64,000 nucleotides of DNA from positions 25,219,004-25,283,003 of the forward strand of contig CM053336.1 of assembly GCA_028583605.1 (NCBI GenBank), written 5' to 3'. A model generated the notes under the pieces. The model saw only the letters and a list, made by a program, of their open reading frames with translations. It ran no database searches and was not told the origin of the DNA. Source of the DNA: Dastarcus helophoroides (taxonomy: Eukaryota; Arthropoda; Insecta; Coleoptera; Bothrideridae). Positions 20,681 through 33,150 of this stretch are shown here, piece by piece; the stretch's first letter is position 1; the number at the start of each line of letters is the position of its first letter. The position numbers and the translations under genes were made by a program.

Positions 20681-21939
20681 TTATGGAACTCGATCTTTGA
20701 AAACCTTCAGTTGAGCTTTAGTTCTTTGGATATCATTAATAATAGTATTGAAATCCTAAAAAAATAGAAACCAATAAGAAAACATCATCAAATAAGTTTT
20801 ATGACATAAATACCAGGTTGCATATATCTTCATCTTCATCATCGGAACTAGCATTCTCTTCTTTAGCTGAAAAAATCCACACATTACTATTATCAAGGTT
20901 AAACATACCAATTATTCATATAAGTAACAATCACGCAGAAAATACCTTCATTTTTGATAACCTGGGGCATAGGAAATTGTGCCCCGTTGACATCAACGCC
21001 ATGAGGTTGAAGTAAATCACATTCAGCGTTTTTCTCGCAAGTTTCCCCTTTCAGCTCCTTCTTAACGCGGATACTACCCGGAATCGGTTTGTTAGCATTC
21101 AACGCTTCAGCGCTACCGGGTAAAGATTCTGTACTATCGGAGATAGCAATATCCAAAGTACTAACATCAGGCTTTTCCTCTTTTACAGTTCTGGTAAGTT
21201 CCTCATTATGAGAACTCCAATCAGGAAACGTATCTTCCATCGGATTGTAACCGAGAGATGAAGTACTCCAAGCATCATCGTTATCACTATTGTAACTCAC
21301 AGAGTCTAAACGATCGCTCGAATTCGAGGCGAAATCAAAATGATTATTATAATTTGTACCGCGATCGCTCGCCGTGGACATAGTATCGTGTTTGTCGCTC
21401 TCCGATGTACGCGGTGGATTTTGAACTTTGATCTCGCCGGGCATACCCACCGTTCCATGTAATCGACGAAATCTAACTATTAAACTTTTCGAGTACATTT
21501 GGGTACTGTGGGTTTTTTTGAAAGCTTCGATAGACTCCTGCACTGTCCTGAATGAAACGAAGGCGTATCTATTCGTTTATGATTCGGATAGGCTTCCTCC
21601 ATATCTTTTTTTGTTATATCTTGAGCTAGATTTCCAACGTATAAGGTCAAAGGGTCAATATCTATCAATAGGTGATAGAGACTGATCTTCTTCTCTGTCC
21701 TTCTTTATTTCCGCTGTTAGGTAACCGTTGCCGAACCTTGTATTGTTGAGTATACTAATGACTTTATCAGGATGAGCATCATCCTGAAACATTCAGTATA
21801 TTTAGATAAACTACATTCACTATATATAGATAAATAAATTTAATGGTGCAACTTACTGCTAAAGTCACAAAGCAGAATCGCGGGGTAGATGGTTGTTGAA
21901 AATGCACATTTGCAATCGAAGGGAATTTCGATTTTTTCT
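20681..21939 (-). CDS. Two-RRM RNA-binding protein gene, 3' exons, frame disturbed
   Basis: Exons are 21857-21939 (or to 21937), 20946-21783, 20814-20866 and 20681-20755, all with GT-AG joints and matching phases, ending in TAA at 20681. The first RRM shows SIANVHF, RFCFVTLADD (RNP1-like) and NNTRFGNGYLTAEI. A second RRM opens with LTLYVGNLAQDITKKDMEEA (RNP2) and has RYAFVSFRTVQ (RNP1). The rest is Ser/Asp-rich and ends DIQRTKAQLKVFKDRVP. Inside the big exon, one base too many near 21670 and a small deletion near 21560 put the RNP2 part in another frame; the net shift is zero. The loop usually between PNHKRI and RYAFV is missing. It may be a decaying gene or assembly error. I cannot name the family. 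Confidence 0.65.
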
Positions 21940-23194
21940 CTAAGAAATATTGCTTTTTTTCCTATGAAATTTGTTTTTCACTAAACATTTTATACAAAGA
22001 ATTTTTTTTGAAATTTTAACTTTCCCTGGAGATTTTCTCTTTAAAATATTTTTTCTTGTAGAAATTTTGATTTCTCTCTAATTTGTTTTGGACATTAAAG
22101 AATTTTTTAACAAAACTTTGATATTTTAAAATTCATTTTATTTTGTAATTTTGATAAAAAGCTGATAATTATTAGGTAAAATAAACTTCAAATTTGCATA
22201 AAAATAAGAAAACTTTGAAAAAAATATTAAAATTTCAAGAAAAAATGAAGCTTGTACATTTAAACCTTTTTTACAATTTGAAATTTCTCTTAAAAATTGC
22301 TACTGCTGTAGGACTAGAGAGAATTCTGAATCGGAATTTCCAATTTTCCTAAAAATGTTAAATTTATTCTTGAAATTCCCAAGTTTGAATTTATAATTTA
22401 AATTTCGATAAAAAAAACGAAATTTAAAGACTTAACTCAAATTTTTAAGAAAACGCAGATCACATTTCGAAAAAAAGTTGCTACCTGTAAACAATATTTT
22501 CCAAAAAAAAACATTTTAGCAATGAAATAAAAAAATTTGTTTGCAATAAATTAATTGTCAAAAATATTTTGTAATTTTGATTTTTAAAGTGGGAACTATT
22601 GAAATTTTTGAGAAAATGAGCCAACATTTCTAGAAGAGTCTCAAAATTTCAAAATTAAAATTAATCAAAATGTTGAAAAAAATTCATTAACAATTTACTG
22701 TTCTAATTTAATTTTTTTTAGTAATTTTGAAGTTCTAGGGAAATTTCAAAAATCAAATATTCCAGCTTGAAGCCAATTTTTTGTGATTAAAATTCAAATT
22801 TTGCCAATTTATTTGTATATAAAATGCATTTTTTTTGGAAATTTGTTTTAAAACTTTGCACCCTTTTAAAAATACAAAATTTTGTTATTAATTTTTTCAA
22901 ATTCGTGTGTTATTTCGAAATTTTTCTTGAAAAATGTAAACTTCAAAAGAAAAATATTACCACTTTTAAAAAATAAAGCAAAGATTAACAGAAAATGCGA
23001 ATTTTTAAAAAAAAAAAACGCAAATATTTTGAAATTTTCATAGAAATTCAAATTTTCAAAAGAAACCAAAAATCTCGAAAAAAATTGAAAGGTTTAAATG
23101 GGTGACATTTTGAATAATTTTGGGAATGTGAATAAAAGACGAATTTTTGAAAAAATAGGGACATTTAAAATAAATTGCAGAGTTTTTAATAAAA

Positions 23195-23242
23195 TTTTTG
23201 AAGAAGCTACATTTTTTTAAAAAAATTTAGCTTCTTCAAAAA
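23195..23242. repeat. Near-perfect palindrome
   Basis: TTTTTGAAGAAGCTACATTT and its inverted copy meet with no spacer, giving arms of about 24 bases with a single mismatch (TACA versus TTTA complement). It would extrude a hairpin. Confidence 0.75.
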
Positions 23243-23315
23243 TTATATTATATCGGAAAAAGCTCAAAATTATCAAAAAATTTGTAATTATCGAAAAAGT
23301 TGAAATTTTGAAAAG

Positions 23316-24780
23316 GTAAAGTTTTGAAAAAAGTTGAAAATTTCAATAGTTCAAGTTTGAAAACAATCTTTGCTTTTAAGTCGAAGATTTAATTGAAAAT
23401 GTTTACGAAAATGTACAAACAAAATTTAAAAAATTGAAATTTTTTTTTAAAAAAGTCAAGTTTTTAAAAAGTTGAAATTTAAAAAAAAATCGAAGTTTTA
23501 AAATGGAATCGAAATTTTACGAAATATTAGTCAAAAATGTCAATAAAAGGTTTTAAGAAATGTCTGACTTGAAAAAATCACAAGTCAAAGATTTAATGTG
23601 AAACGTTTAAAAAAATGTATAAACAAAATTAAAAAAAAATAAAACTTTTTTAAAAAAAGTCAAGTTTTCAAAAAAAGTCGAAATATTGAAAAAAAAAATG
23701 GAAGTTTTAAAATGGAATCGAAATTTTACGAAATAGTAGTTAAAAATGTCAATAAAAGGTTTTAAGAAATGTCTGACTTGAAAAAAATCACAATTTTTAA
23801 ATAAAGGAAAACGTAAAGTTTCGAAAAAAAGTCGAAAATTTCAATAGTTTAAGTTTGAAAACAATCTTTTCTTTTAAGTCGAAGATTTAATTGAAAATGT
23901 TTAAGAAAATGAATAAACAAAATTTATAAAATTAAAACTTATTTTAAAAAAAGTCAAGTTTTCAAAAAGTCGAAATTTAAAAAAAAATCGAAATTTTAAA
24001 ATGGAATCGAAATTTTACGAAATATTAGTCGAAAATGTCAGTAAAAGGTTTTAAGAAATGTCTGACTTGAAAAAATCACAAGTCGAAGATTTAATTTGAA
24101 ACGTTAAAAAAAATGTATAAACAAAATTAAAAAAAAATAAAACTTTTTTAAAAAAAGTCAAATTTTCAAAAAAGTCGAAATATTGAAAAAAAAATGGAAG
24201 TTTTAAAATGGAATCGAAATTTTACAAAATAGTAGTTAAAAATGTCAATAAAAGGTTTTAAGAAATGTCTGACTTAAAAAAAAATCACAATTTTTAAATA
24301 AAGAAAAAGGTAAAGTTTCGAAAAAAGGTCGAAAATTTCAATAGATTAAATTTGAAAACAATCTTTTATTTTAAGTCGAAGATTTAATTGGAAATGTTTA
24401 AAAAAATGAATAAACAAAATTTAAAAAATTAAAACTTTTTTTTAAAAAAAGTCAAGTTTTCAAAAAGAGTCGAAATTTTGAAAAAAAAATCGAAGTTTTA
24501 AAATGGAATCGAAATTTTACGAAATATTAGTCAAAAATATCAGTAAAAGGTTTTAAGAAATGTCTGACTTGAAAAAATCACAAGTCGAAGATTTAATTTG
24601 AAACGTTTAAAAAAATGTATAAACAAAATTTAAAAAAAATAAAACTTTTTTAAAAAAAGTCAAATTTTCAAAAAAAGTCGAAATATTGAAAAAAAAATGG
24701 AAGTTTTAAAATGGAATCGAAATTTTACGAAATAGTAGTTAAAAATGTCAATAAAAGGTTTTAAGAAATGTCTGACTTTT
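23316..24780 (+). repeat. 497-bp higher-order tandem repeat, three copies
   Basis: The GTAAAGTTTYGAAAAAA start recurs at 23316, 23813 and 24310, a period of 497. Within each copy the block GGTTTTAAGAAATGTCTGAC occurs twice: 23549 and 23759, 24047 and 24254, 24549 and 24757. Spacings alternate about 208 and 290, so each 497-bp unit is a dimer of two diverged monomers. Copies are similar enough to suggest recent amplification. The last copy breaks off at the switch to T-rich sequence near 24780. Confidence 0.85.
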
Positions 24781-27595
24781 TTCTAATTTTTTGATGTTTT
24801 TGACTGTCAGAATATTTTTCCTAAAAAAATACTTCTTGATCCTTTTTGAATATTTTTATATTTTTTGAAAATTTTCGACATTTTTTGTATGTTTTACTGT
24901 TTGAAAAATTCGGCATTTTTAAGAAGGGCTTCTATTTTTAAAATTTTGACTTCCTATAAAAATTTGGACTTTTTCATTTTTCAAATTTGGTCATTTTTAG
25001 AAATTTCGATTTTTTCTCACAAGTCACATTTTTAAGACTTGCCTTCTTAAAAAAATGCAACTCTTGAACAATTTTAACCCAATTTGCAGAAAATCCATTT
25101 CATTTTAAAAATTCTGACATTAATGAATCCATCTTTTTGGAAAATTGAAAATATACTTTTATAATAAAACGGTTTCTTTTTATGTAAACTTTTTTAAAAT
25201 TTAGATTTGTTTTTAAATTTTCACCTTTTATGAACATTTTTAGTTTTTCCCGAAATTTCACTTATTCTCAAAGTTCGGACTTATTTACAGAAATTTTTTT
25301 GAGGTAGCCAAAGTTGACTTTCTTAAAAATAGCCTTCTTCGGAAATTTTCTACATTTTAAGAAAAAGAATTTTAATTTCCGCATTTTTCAAATTTTCCAC
25401 CTTTTTGAAAAGAGCTTTTTTCAAAATTTTGACATCTTTTGAAAACTTCGATCTTTTCGTTTTTCAGAATTTCATCATATTCAAGATTTTCGATTTTTTT
25501 CTTACTATTTTTTTTCTTAAGTTTCACTTTCTTTGAGAAATGCCACTCTTGAAAAATATAAAAATTTTAACCTCATTTTCAGCGGCAATTTTATTTTGAA
25601 AATGTTGACATTAATAAAATTCATTTGTTTTACATTTTGACTTTTTTGAAAATGATTACTTTTTCCCGAATTTTTTACGTATTCTCAAAACTCCGACTTA
25701 TTTTCAAAACTTTTGAGTAAGTTGAAATTAACTATTTTAAATATTTGAATTTTTCGGAAATTCTTTATATTTTAAAGGAAAAGAAATTTTTTTGACTTTT
25801 TTGATATTTTTGAATTTGTCAGAATATTTTTTTTAAACTAATAATTTTTTATCCTATTTGCATATTTCAGCATTTTTTGAAAATTTTTGATATGTTGTGT
25901 ATGCTTTACTGTTTAAAGAACTTGACTTTTTTTTTAAATTTTGGCATTTTCAAAATTTCCTTATTTTTGAAAAGGGCTTTTTTCAAAATTTTGACTTCTT
26001 TTAAAAATTTCGACTTTTTGGTTTTTCAGAATTTCGTGATTTTTAAGAATTTCGATTTCTTCTCACAATTCCATTTTTTCAAGACTTGACTTCTTAGAAA
26101 AATGCAGCCCCTGAAAAATTTAAAAATTTTAACCCAAACTACAGAAAATCGATTTTCTTTTAAAAATTTTGACATTAAAATTGGAATTTTTTTAAATTGA
26201 AAATCTACTTTTAAAATAAAAGGGTTTTACGTAGACTTTTTTAAAATTAGGATTTGTTTTTAAATTTTGACTTTTTTTTGAACATTTTTACTTTTTTCCG
26301 AATTTTTACTTATTCTCAAAATTCCGACTTGTTTTCAAAACTTTTATTTTGAGTAAGTTAAAATTGACCTTTTTAAAAAATTGAATTTTTCGGAAATCTC
26401 TAGATTTTAAAGGAAAGGATTTTTTTTCGACTTTATGTTTTTAACTTTGTCAGAATATTTTCCTTCAAAAAATATTTTTTGATCCCTTTTGAAAATGTTT
26501 ACATTTTTTGAGGATTTTTGACATTTTTTGCGTTTTACTGTTTCAGAAATTTGGCTTTTATTTAAATTTTCGCATTTTTCAAATATTTCACGTTTTTAAA
26601 AACATTTTTTTTGAAAAGTTTGACTGCTTATAAAAATCTCAACTTTTTCTTTTTTCAGAATCTCGTCATCTTTAAGAATTTCGATTTTTTCTTACAATTC
26701 CATTTTTCTTAAGATTCGCCTTCGAAAAATAATGCAACTCTTGAAAAATTAAAAAATTTTAACCCAACTTGCAAAAGGTCATTTTATTTTGCAAAAATTG
26801 GAAATCTCTTTTAAAACAATATTTTTTAATTAGACTTTTTAAAATTTAGATTTTCTTTTAAATTTTAACTTTTTTAATCTTTTTACTTTTTTCCGAATTT
26901 TTAATTATTTTCAAAATTGCGACTTATTTTCAGATTTTCTTTTTAATTAAGTTAACATTGACTTTTTTAAAAAATTTAATTTTTCGAAAATTTTCTAGAT
27001 TTTAAAGGAAAGGATTTTTTTCGACTTTTTTGAGTATTTGACTTGTCAGAATAGTTTTCTCAAAAAAGTTATGTTTTGATTCCTTGTGAATATTTCGACA
27101 TTTTATGAAAATTTTCGACATCTTTTGTAGGTTTTACTGTTTGAAGAATTCGGCTTTTTTTAAATTTCCGTATTTTTTAAAATTTTCTCATTTTTAAAAA
27201 GGGTTTGTTTTAAAATGTTAAATTCTTTTGACGACACTTTTCCTTTTCAGAATTTTGTCATTTTTAGGAATTTCGATTTTTTTCTCACAATTTCATTTTT
27301 CTCAAGATTCGCAACTCTCGAAAAATCTAAAACTCGAGGAGAGTCAAATTTTATTTAAAAATAATGACCTTATTTCATTTTTTTTATGAAATTTGAAAAT
27401 CTGCTCTTAAAATTAAACGGATTCTTTTTATTGTGAATATTTTCAAAATTTAGATTTCATTTTAAACTTTTACCTTTTTTGAAATTTTTTATTCCCGAAT
27501 TTCCGAAACTTTTTTTTTGAATAAGTTAAAATTAACTTTTTAAAAATATTGATTTTTTTGGTAATTTACTAATTTTTAGAGAAAGGATTTTTTTT
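24781..27595 (-). repeat. T-rich tandem array with units of about 500-630 bp
   Basis: The landmark TTTTACTGTTT recurs near 24891, 25903, 26534 and 27129. The landmark AACCC/AACCT followed by a CATTTT run recurs near 25077, 25571, 26131 and 26761. Spacing varies from about 490 to 630, so the units are old and length-variable. The repeat text is the complement of the A-rich blocks. Confidence 0.65.
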
Positions 27596-27611
27596 TGATT
27601 TTGATATTTTT

Positions 27612-27674
27612 GAAATACGAAATACGAAATGCGAAATGCGAAATACGAAATACAAAATACAAAATACAAAATGC
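27612..27674 (+). repeat. Heptanucleotide microsatellite, nine units
   Basis: Nine consecutive 7-mers of the type GAAATAC, GAAATGC or AAAATAC fill 63 bases exactly. They stand out from the surrounding T-rich array. Confidence 0.9.
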
Positions 27675-27839
27675 AACTTTTAAAATATTGTATATTCTAC
27701 AAAGCCTTTTTTTGCGGAAGTGTTCAACTTTTTTTAAATCTCAACCTTTTTTAAAATCCTTACCTTTTTCAAAAATTTTTTCTCGAATTATGTTCTCTTT
27801 AAATATTCGATTTTTTCTCAAAATTTCAATTTTTTTATA

Positions 27840-30800
27840 GGCTTATTTGAGAAATTTGATTTCAGCAAAAGACTTCAGCTTTTTTAATATTTTAGACTTG
27901 GAAATATCGACCGTTTTAAAAAATTTTAGGTTTTTTTTTAAATCTCAATCTTTCTTCAAAGTATTGTCTTTTATTTGAAGGTTTGATTTTTTGAAAATTT
28001 TGGTTCTGTAAAAATTTTCTCTTTTCCTCTGAATTTCGATTTATTTTACCAATTTGACTTTATTAATATAATTCATCTTTTTTAAGAATTTGGATTTTTT
28101 TTCAAAATTTTCAGTTATTTTTGAAAATGTCAACTCCTTTCAAAACTTCTAGTTTTTCTTTGAAAATTTTAATCTTTTTCAAAATTTTGTCCTTTTTTGA
28201 AGTTTCTTCTTATTGTTTTTTTGAAAAATCCTTTTTTAAGTAGACATTTTGAAAAAAGGCAATTTGTGGAAAAAAATTGAAAATTTTGAATAATTCGGCG
28301 TTTTTAAAATCTTCACCATTTTCACAAAAAATCAATATTTTCAAAAAAGTCGACATTTAGAAGCAGAAATTTTTAAAACGTCAAATTCTTAAAAATGGCG
28401 CAATGTTTTGAGACATTTAAATTTTGAAAAAGTGAATACTTTTAAAACGTGAAAATATTTCTAAATTTGAAAAATAGCTTATAAAAAAATTCGACTTTTG
28501 AAAAAAACGGGAATATTTAGAGCTTAACCAATTACCAAAGAGGGGCAAAATTGAAGAATAATTGAGAAATTTTAAAAAAACTAGAAAAAAATCATTTTTT
28601 AAAGAAGACATTTTGAAGAAAGCTAAATATGGGAAAAATTTGAAAAAAGTCGAACATTTCAAAACACTTCATAAAAAATTTCTAGTTTGACCTTTTGAAA
28701 ACTTCAATTTATTTAGCATTTAGACTTTTTGTAAATTTGTACTTTGTTTGGGAATTTGGCTCATTTTTTTAAATGTGTCTCCCTTATTTTTTTCAAAATT
28801 TCAAGTCTTTTGTTTAAAAATCTCACGACTTTATAAATCTGTTATTTTAATTTAGATTTTTATTCAAATTGTGACTTTTCGAAACTGTCGAATGTATTTT
28901 AAAAATTAACCTTTTTTAAAATCCACCTTCTTTCAAAAATGTTTCCCGCTTTCTTCAAAATATTGACTTTTTCTCAAGGTTTAAACTTTTTTATGAATTG
29001 GGCTTATTTAAAAAATTTGATGTCTTTAAAAAATTTCAGGTTTTTGAAATTGTCGAAATATTTTAGAAAAATTTTAAGTTTGTTTTTTGGAAATCTCAAA
29101 CTTTTTTCCAACTACTCTTTTTTTCTCGAAATTTTGATTATTTGAAAATTTCAGTCTCTTAAAAATTTCGCATTTTTCTCTAAATTTCGATTTTTTTTAC
29201 CAATCTGACTTTATTAGGAAAATTGGTCTTTTTCGAGAATTTGAATTCATTTCCAAATTTTTGCTTTTTTCAAGTGTCGACTTTTTTTTAAAACTTCTTG
29301 TGCTTCTTTGAAAATGTGAACCTTTTTTTGTTGTCCTTTTCTGAAATTTTCTTTTCGTCTTTTTTTTTGAAAATTCCGTTTCTAAATGGACAATTTGAAA
29401 AACTTTATCATTTTTGCAAAAAGTCAAAATTTTTTTATCAAGTCGAAATTTTGAAATAGAAGCGACAATTTTCAAAAGATCAAATTCACAAAAATGCTGC
29501 AATTTTTCAAAACATTTAAATTTTAAAAAAGGAAAATTGTGAAAACGTGAAAATATTTCTAAATTTAGAATTTTGAAAAACGTCGAAATTTTTAAAACAG
29601 ATTTTGACAAACAGATGAATTAGGAAAAAATCGAAGTTTTCAAAAGTAAAATAGCTTTTCAGAAAGTTCGAATTTTCAAAAAAAAGCAGGAATCTTAGAG
29701 CCTTACAATTACCAAAAAGGGGCAAAATTGAAGAATAATTGAACATTTTTAGAAAAACTCCAGAAAGTTCATCTTTTAAAGTAGTCATTTTAAAAAAAGC
29801 TAAAGTATGAGGAAAATTTGAAATTTTGAAAAAAGTCGAACACTTTCAAAAATTTTACAATTTTCACAAAAATCCTAAATTTCTTATTTGACTTTATAAA
29901 AACTTTAATTTATTGAAAATTTTGACTTATTTTTGGAGTTTGTTTCTAAGTTTGGCTCATTTTTTTTTAATGTGTCGCTCTTATGTTTTTCAAATTTAAA
30001 GTTTTTCGTTTGAAAATCCCAGTTTCGACCTTTCATGGATATGTTTGTTTTTAATATGGACCTTTTCTCAAATTTTGACTGTTTTATTGTGTTGAATTTC
30101 TATAAAATCTCAACCTTATTTAAAATGTTTACTGTTTTCCAAAATTCTTTTTCGCTCTCATAAAAATTTTAATTTTTCTGAAAACTTTAACTTTTTTTAT
30201 AAATTGGGCTTCTTTGGAAAATTTAATATTTTTAAAAAACTTCAGCTTTTTTAAAATTTTCAAAATGTCGACCTTTTTAAAATATTTTAGGTTTTTTTTT
30301 GAAAATTTCAATCTTCTTTCTAACTATTGTCTTTTTCTCGAAATTTTAATTTTTTTGTAAATTTAAAGCTCTTAAAAATTTTGTTTTTTCTTTAAATTTC
30401 GATTTACCAATTTGACTTTATTAAAAAATTTCGGACTTTTTTCAGACATTGGACTCTTTTCAAAATTTTCACTTTGTTTGGAAGTGTCGACCTAAAAGTT
30501 CTAGTTTTTCTTTAAAAATTCTTTCAAAATTTTATCCTTTTTCGAATTTCTCTTTTCGTCTTTTTTTTGAATATTCCTTTTTTAGCTAGACATTTCGAAG
30601 AATGCTTAATTAAAGTCCAAATTTTTAAAGAAAGTCGAAGCTTTGAACTAGAAGCAGAAATTTTCAAACCGCCAAATTCATAAAAATGTCGCAATATTTC
30701 GAAACATTTAAATTTTGAAAAAATGAAAATTTTGAAAAGCCAAAAATATTTCCTAATTTGGATTTTTTTTGAACTTTATGATTTCAAATATATAAAATGT
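27840..30800. repeat. Array of about 1.15-kb units with internal polarity switch
   Basis: The block TTGTCCTTTTTTGAAG and its variants recurs near 28190, 29332 and 30534 (spacings about 1142 and 1202). After it each unit turns from T-rich to A-rich. The A-rich part carries GGGGCAAAATTGAAGAATAA near 28543 and 29718. Each unit thus contains both orientations of the basic motif. Confidence 0.65.
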
Positions 30801-31860
30801 CCAAAAGGGGTTAAAATTAGCACGTTCGCATGAAACATTTATTTAAAAATAATTTAAAAAATCGATTATAGTTGAGGATTTGAAAAATGGCAACAGTTTT
30901 ACAAAATCGAAATGTTACAAGGAAAGAAAATATTTTCAATATTGAGAAAGAAACTTGGAACTTTCACATACAGTGTTTTAATTTTATGCCTGATTTTGGT
31001 CGAAATGAATGAATTTGAATCGGCAGACAGGCGAACAAATAAAACCTTAAACAAATAGTTTATTCTATTCTATACTATTCTTCTGCTTATGGCCTTTATC
31101 CTTAGGACAATTGGCCAGCACATTCTAATAAAAAATATTCGGAACACTTAGCAAAAGGCATCTGAGCTTAAGCCCATATTTCTTCAATATAATCAATCAA
31201 TATATAAATATAAATAAACATCATTCACAAATTAACACTATATCTATCCAACATTTAATAAAAATTGAAAGATGACTAAGATATTAAGCGATTCCACTCA
31301 GTACATACGTTTGCGTTCGGCTATCACCGTGACCGGAACGCGAATAAAAATATTTTATTGATTTGATGTTAAAATAGGAAAATTATTTTTATTGTTGAAT
31401 CCTAATTTCGAAAAGCCCAAAAAAGCCGTCGTCAGTGTCAAGGTTAAATGTCAATTAGGTGAGTACGAATCAAGTAAGGGACATATGTAAAAAATGGCAA
31501 AAAATGACAGCATTACACTAGATTAGAAAACTTTTTGTACACTTGATACTTTTGGGGCGCTACTGCATGAGTGTGTTTAGAATGAAGGGACTTAAAATTC
31601 ACCATTTGATAATTTTAACAATAACTATCAGGTGTTCTGATGTCTTATACTTTTTTTCTGCTTCAGATTGTAAGGGTTGCGACTTCCCAATTGGAATTTT
31701 GAAAGATTTAAAAGATTAGTTCTCTCGACATTGTGCCAGTTATACCATACGAAATAAAGTGAAGAATGCAACATGGAGCCTTAAGGATAATCTTGTTTGA
31801 ATAATAGAGATTACTAATCGAGGACAGCAAAATTGTACTGCAGTTAGAAAATCAAATTAC

Positions 31861-31914
31861 CTTATCAACGTTGACATGTTTTGTTGGAGTTGCAGCTTGT
31901 GCCGAATCTAACAT
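31861..31914 (-). CDS. Possible first coding exon
   Basis: On the minus strand an ATG begins an 18-codon exon reading MLDSAQAATPTKHVNVDK and ends at a good donor (AAG then GTAATT), in phase 0. The RRM gene exon at 21857-21937, if its acceptor is the second AG there, also starts in phase 0, so this could be its first exon across an intron of about 10 kb filled by array B. The match is only by strand, phase and spacing. It could equally belong to another gene or be chance. Confidence 0.3.
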
Positions 31915-32323
31915 TTTTAGCCAAAAAAAAAAATCATAATTTACACGGCAACATTCTGCTAAAGCAGAGCCTTATGTATTGACTATTATAGTTGCCATAT
32001 TGTTTTATTTTACCTTTTTGCAGTTGTAAAATTTTTCCTTGTCTTCTATCAAGACGGGTTTCCATGTTTAATAGTGATTCTGTTATTCAGAAGGGAGACG
32101 AATCATTTTTTGGGTCACGTACTACTTAATTGTTGAACTTTTTAATGTTTTGATTTAGTCCTTGAATCATCACCTGCTCTTTTCAATGTATGTCACATTT
32201 TCGGATTGTATTCGTTGTTCTATCCCTTTAAAAAAATCTTTTTTTTTCTTTTCGATTAAGCTTGTAGCTTTCTCAGAATTTTGTGGTTATTTTGCTAATT
32301 AATATTGCCGCCAAAAGGCTTAT

Positions 32324-32325
<2 letters not shown>

Positions 32326-32364
<39 letters not shown>
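32326..32364. repeat. (AT)n microsatellite
   Basis: An uninterrupted AT dinucleotide run of about 39 bases. Confidence 0.95.
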
Positions 32365-32366
<2 letters not shown>

Positions 32367-32441
32367 TCCCTAAGTGTCTTCAGCTGTTCATAATGTAATT
32401 TTTTTTTGTTTAATCTACTAGCAAAGGGTAACACCATTATG

Positions 32442-33150
32442 CTTTCAAAGCACTGCGAGTAGGATGCGGAAACAAGGATAGATGGCGATGAAGCGCCTTC
32501 TTAAACAAGGATAGGTTGTAATTTTTGAAAAAAATTCCTTTCGGTAACAAGTTTCATAATTTGGAAGTTCTATAGAAAAAAGAGTCTCCGTAGACAGAAG
32601 CACAGGAATTTGCTGTCTCCGACTGTTTAGTACGCCTCAAGAATCTTGCCCTTGGGGGAATCAATTCTATTTTTTCTTGTAAGCATTTTCCAAGATAGTA
32701 CTTGTAGAAAAGGAACAAGTCGCCAACCATACTCTGGTGCTCTAGTGTTTCGAGAGAATCGGTCAGACTCTCGTCATCAATTAGGCGAATCGCTCTTCTT
32801 TGTATTGAATTCAAGAGAGCTAAAGTGTGTTTAGGGGCTGAACTCCAAACATGAGAACAGTATTCCAGTGTTGACCTAACTTGAGCTTTGTATAGTGTAA
32901 ATAGCTGAGGAGATGTGAAGTACTTTTTAGCTCTAAAAAGAAAGTCAAGCTTCTGAGAGGCAGATTTGGCAATGGCGCCCACATGATCGTCCCAAGGGAA
33001 GTTAGTGCTCGCATTTACTTCTAGGACAGATAGATTAGATCCCATCGGAAGAAATTTAACGTCAATGAGTATGTTTGTTGCATTATCCCTTGATGTTTTC
33101 TTAGAGAAAACCGCGGCCTGAGTTTTTGAAGTGGTGAAGTCGACCAAATT
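32442..33150 (-). pseudogene. LINE ORF2 C-terminus (RT thumb and tail)
   Basis: The frame contains FPWDDHVGAIAKSASQKLDF, LFRAKKYFTSPQLFTLYKAQ, STLEYCSHVWSSAPKHTLAL and RRAIRLIDDESLTDSLE. This is the conserved region after the RT catalytic core in CR1/Jockey-group insect LINEs. Past a small break near 32560 it continues as LFKKALHRHLSLFPHPTRSA to a stop at 32442. The catalytic YADD region is not in this copy. It is probably non-functional. Confidence 0.85.

Larger units (their letters stand above)
21950..30960. repeat. AT-rich strand-asymmetric repeat array B
   Basis: Nine kilobases in the same vocabulary as array A (GTCGAAATTTTGAAAAA and its complement). The + strand is mainly A-rich to 24780, T-rich from 24781 to about 28230, then alternates: A-rich 28230-28680, T-rich 28690-29380, A-rich 29380-29870, T-rich 29880-30590. 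At least three distinct tandem arrays and one microsatellite can be separated within it. It lies immediately upstream of the recognisable RRM exons. No genes are supported. Confidence 0.8.
30961..32399. other. Mostly unassigned sequence
   Basis: No gene body is recognised apart from a possible first exon at 31861-31914 and the (AT)n run at 32326-32364. Confidence 0.4.

Noticed and set aside
28417..30311. Minus-strand ORFs up to 137 codons
   Set aside because: Same compositional artefact of the AT-rich array.
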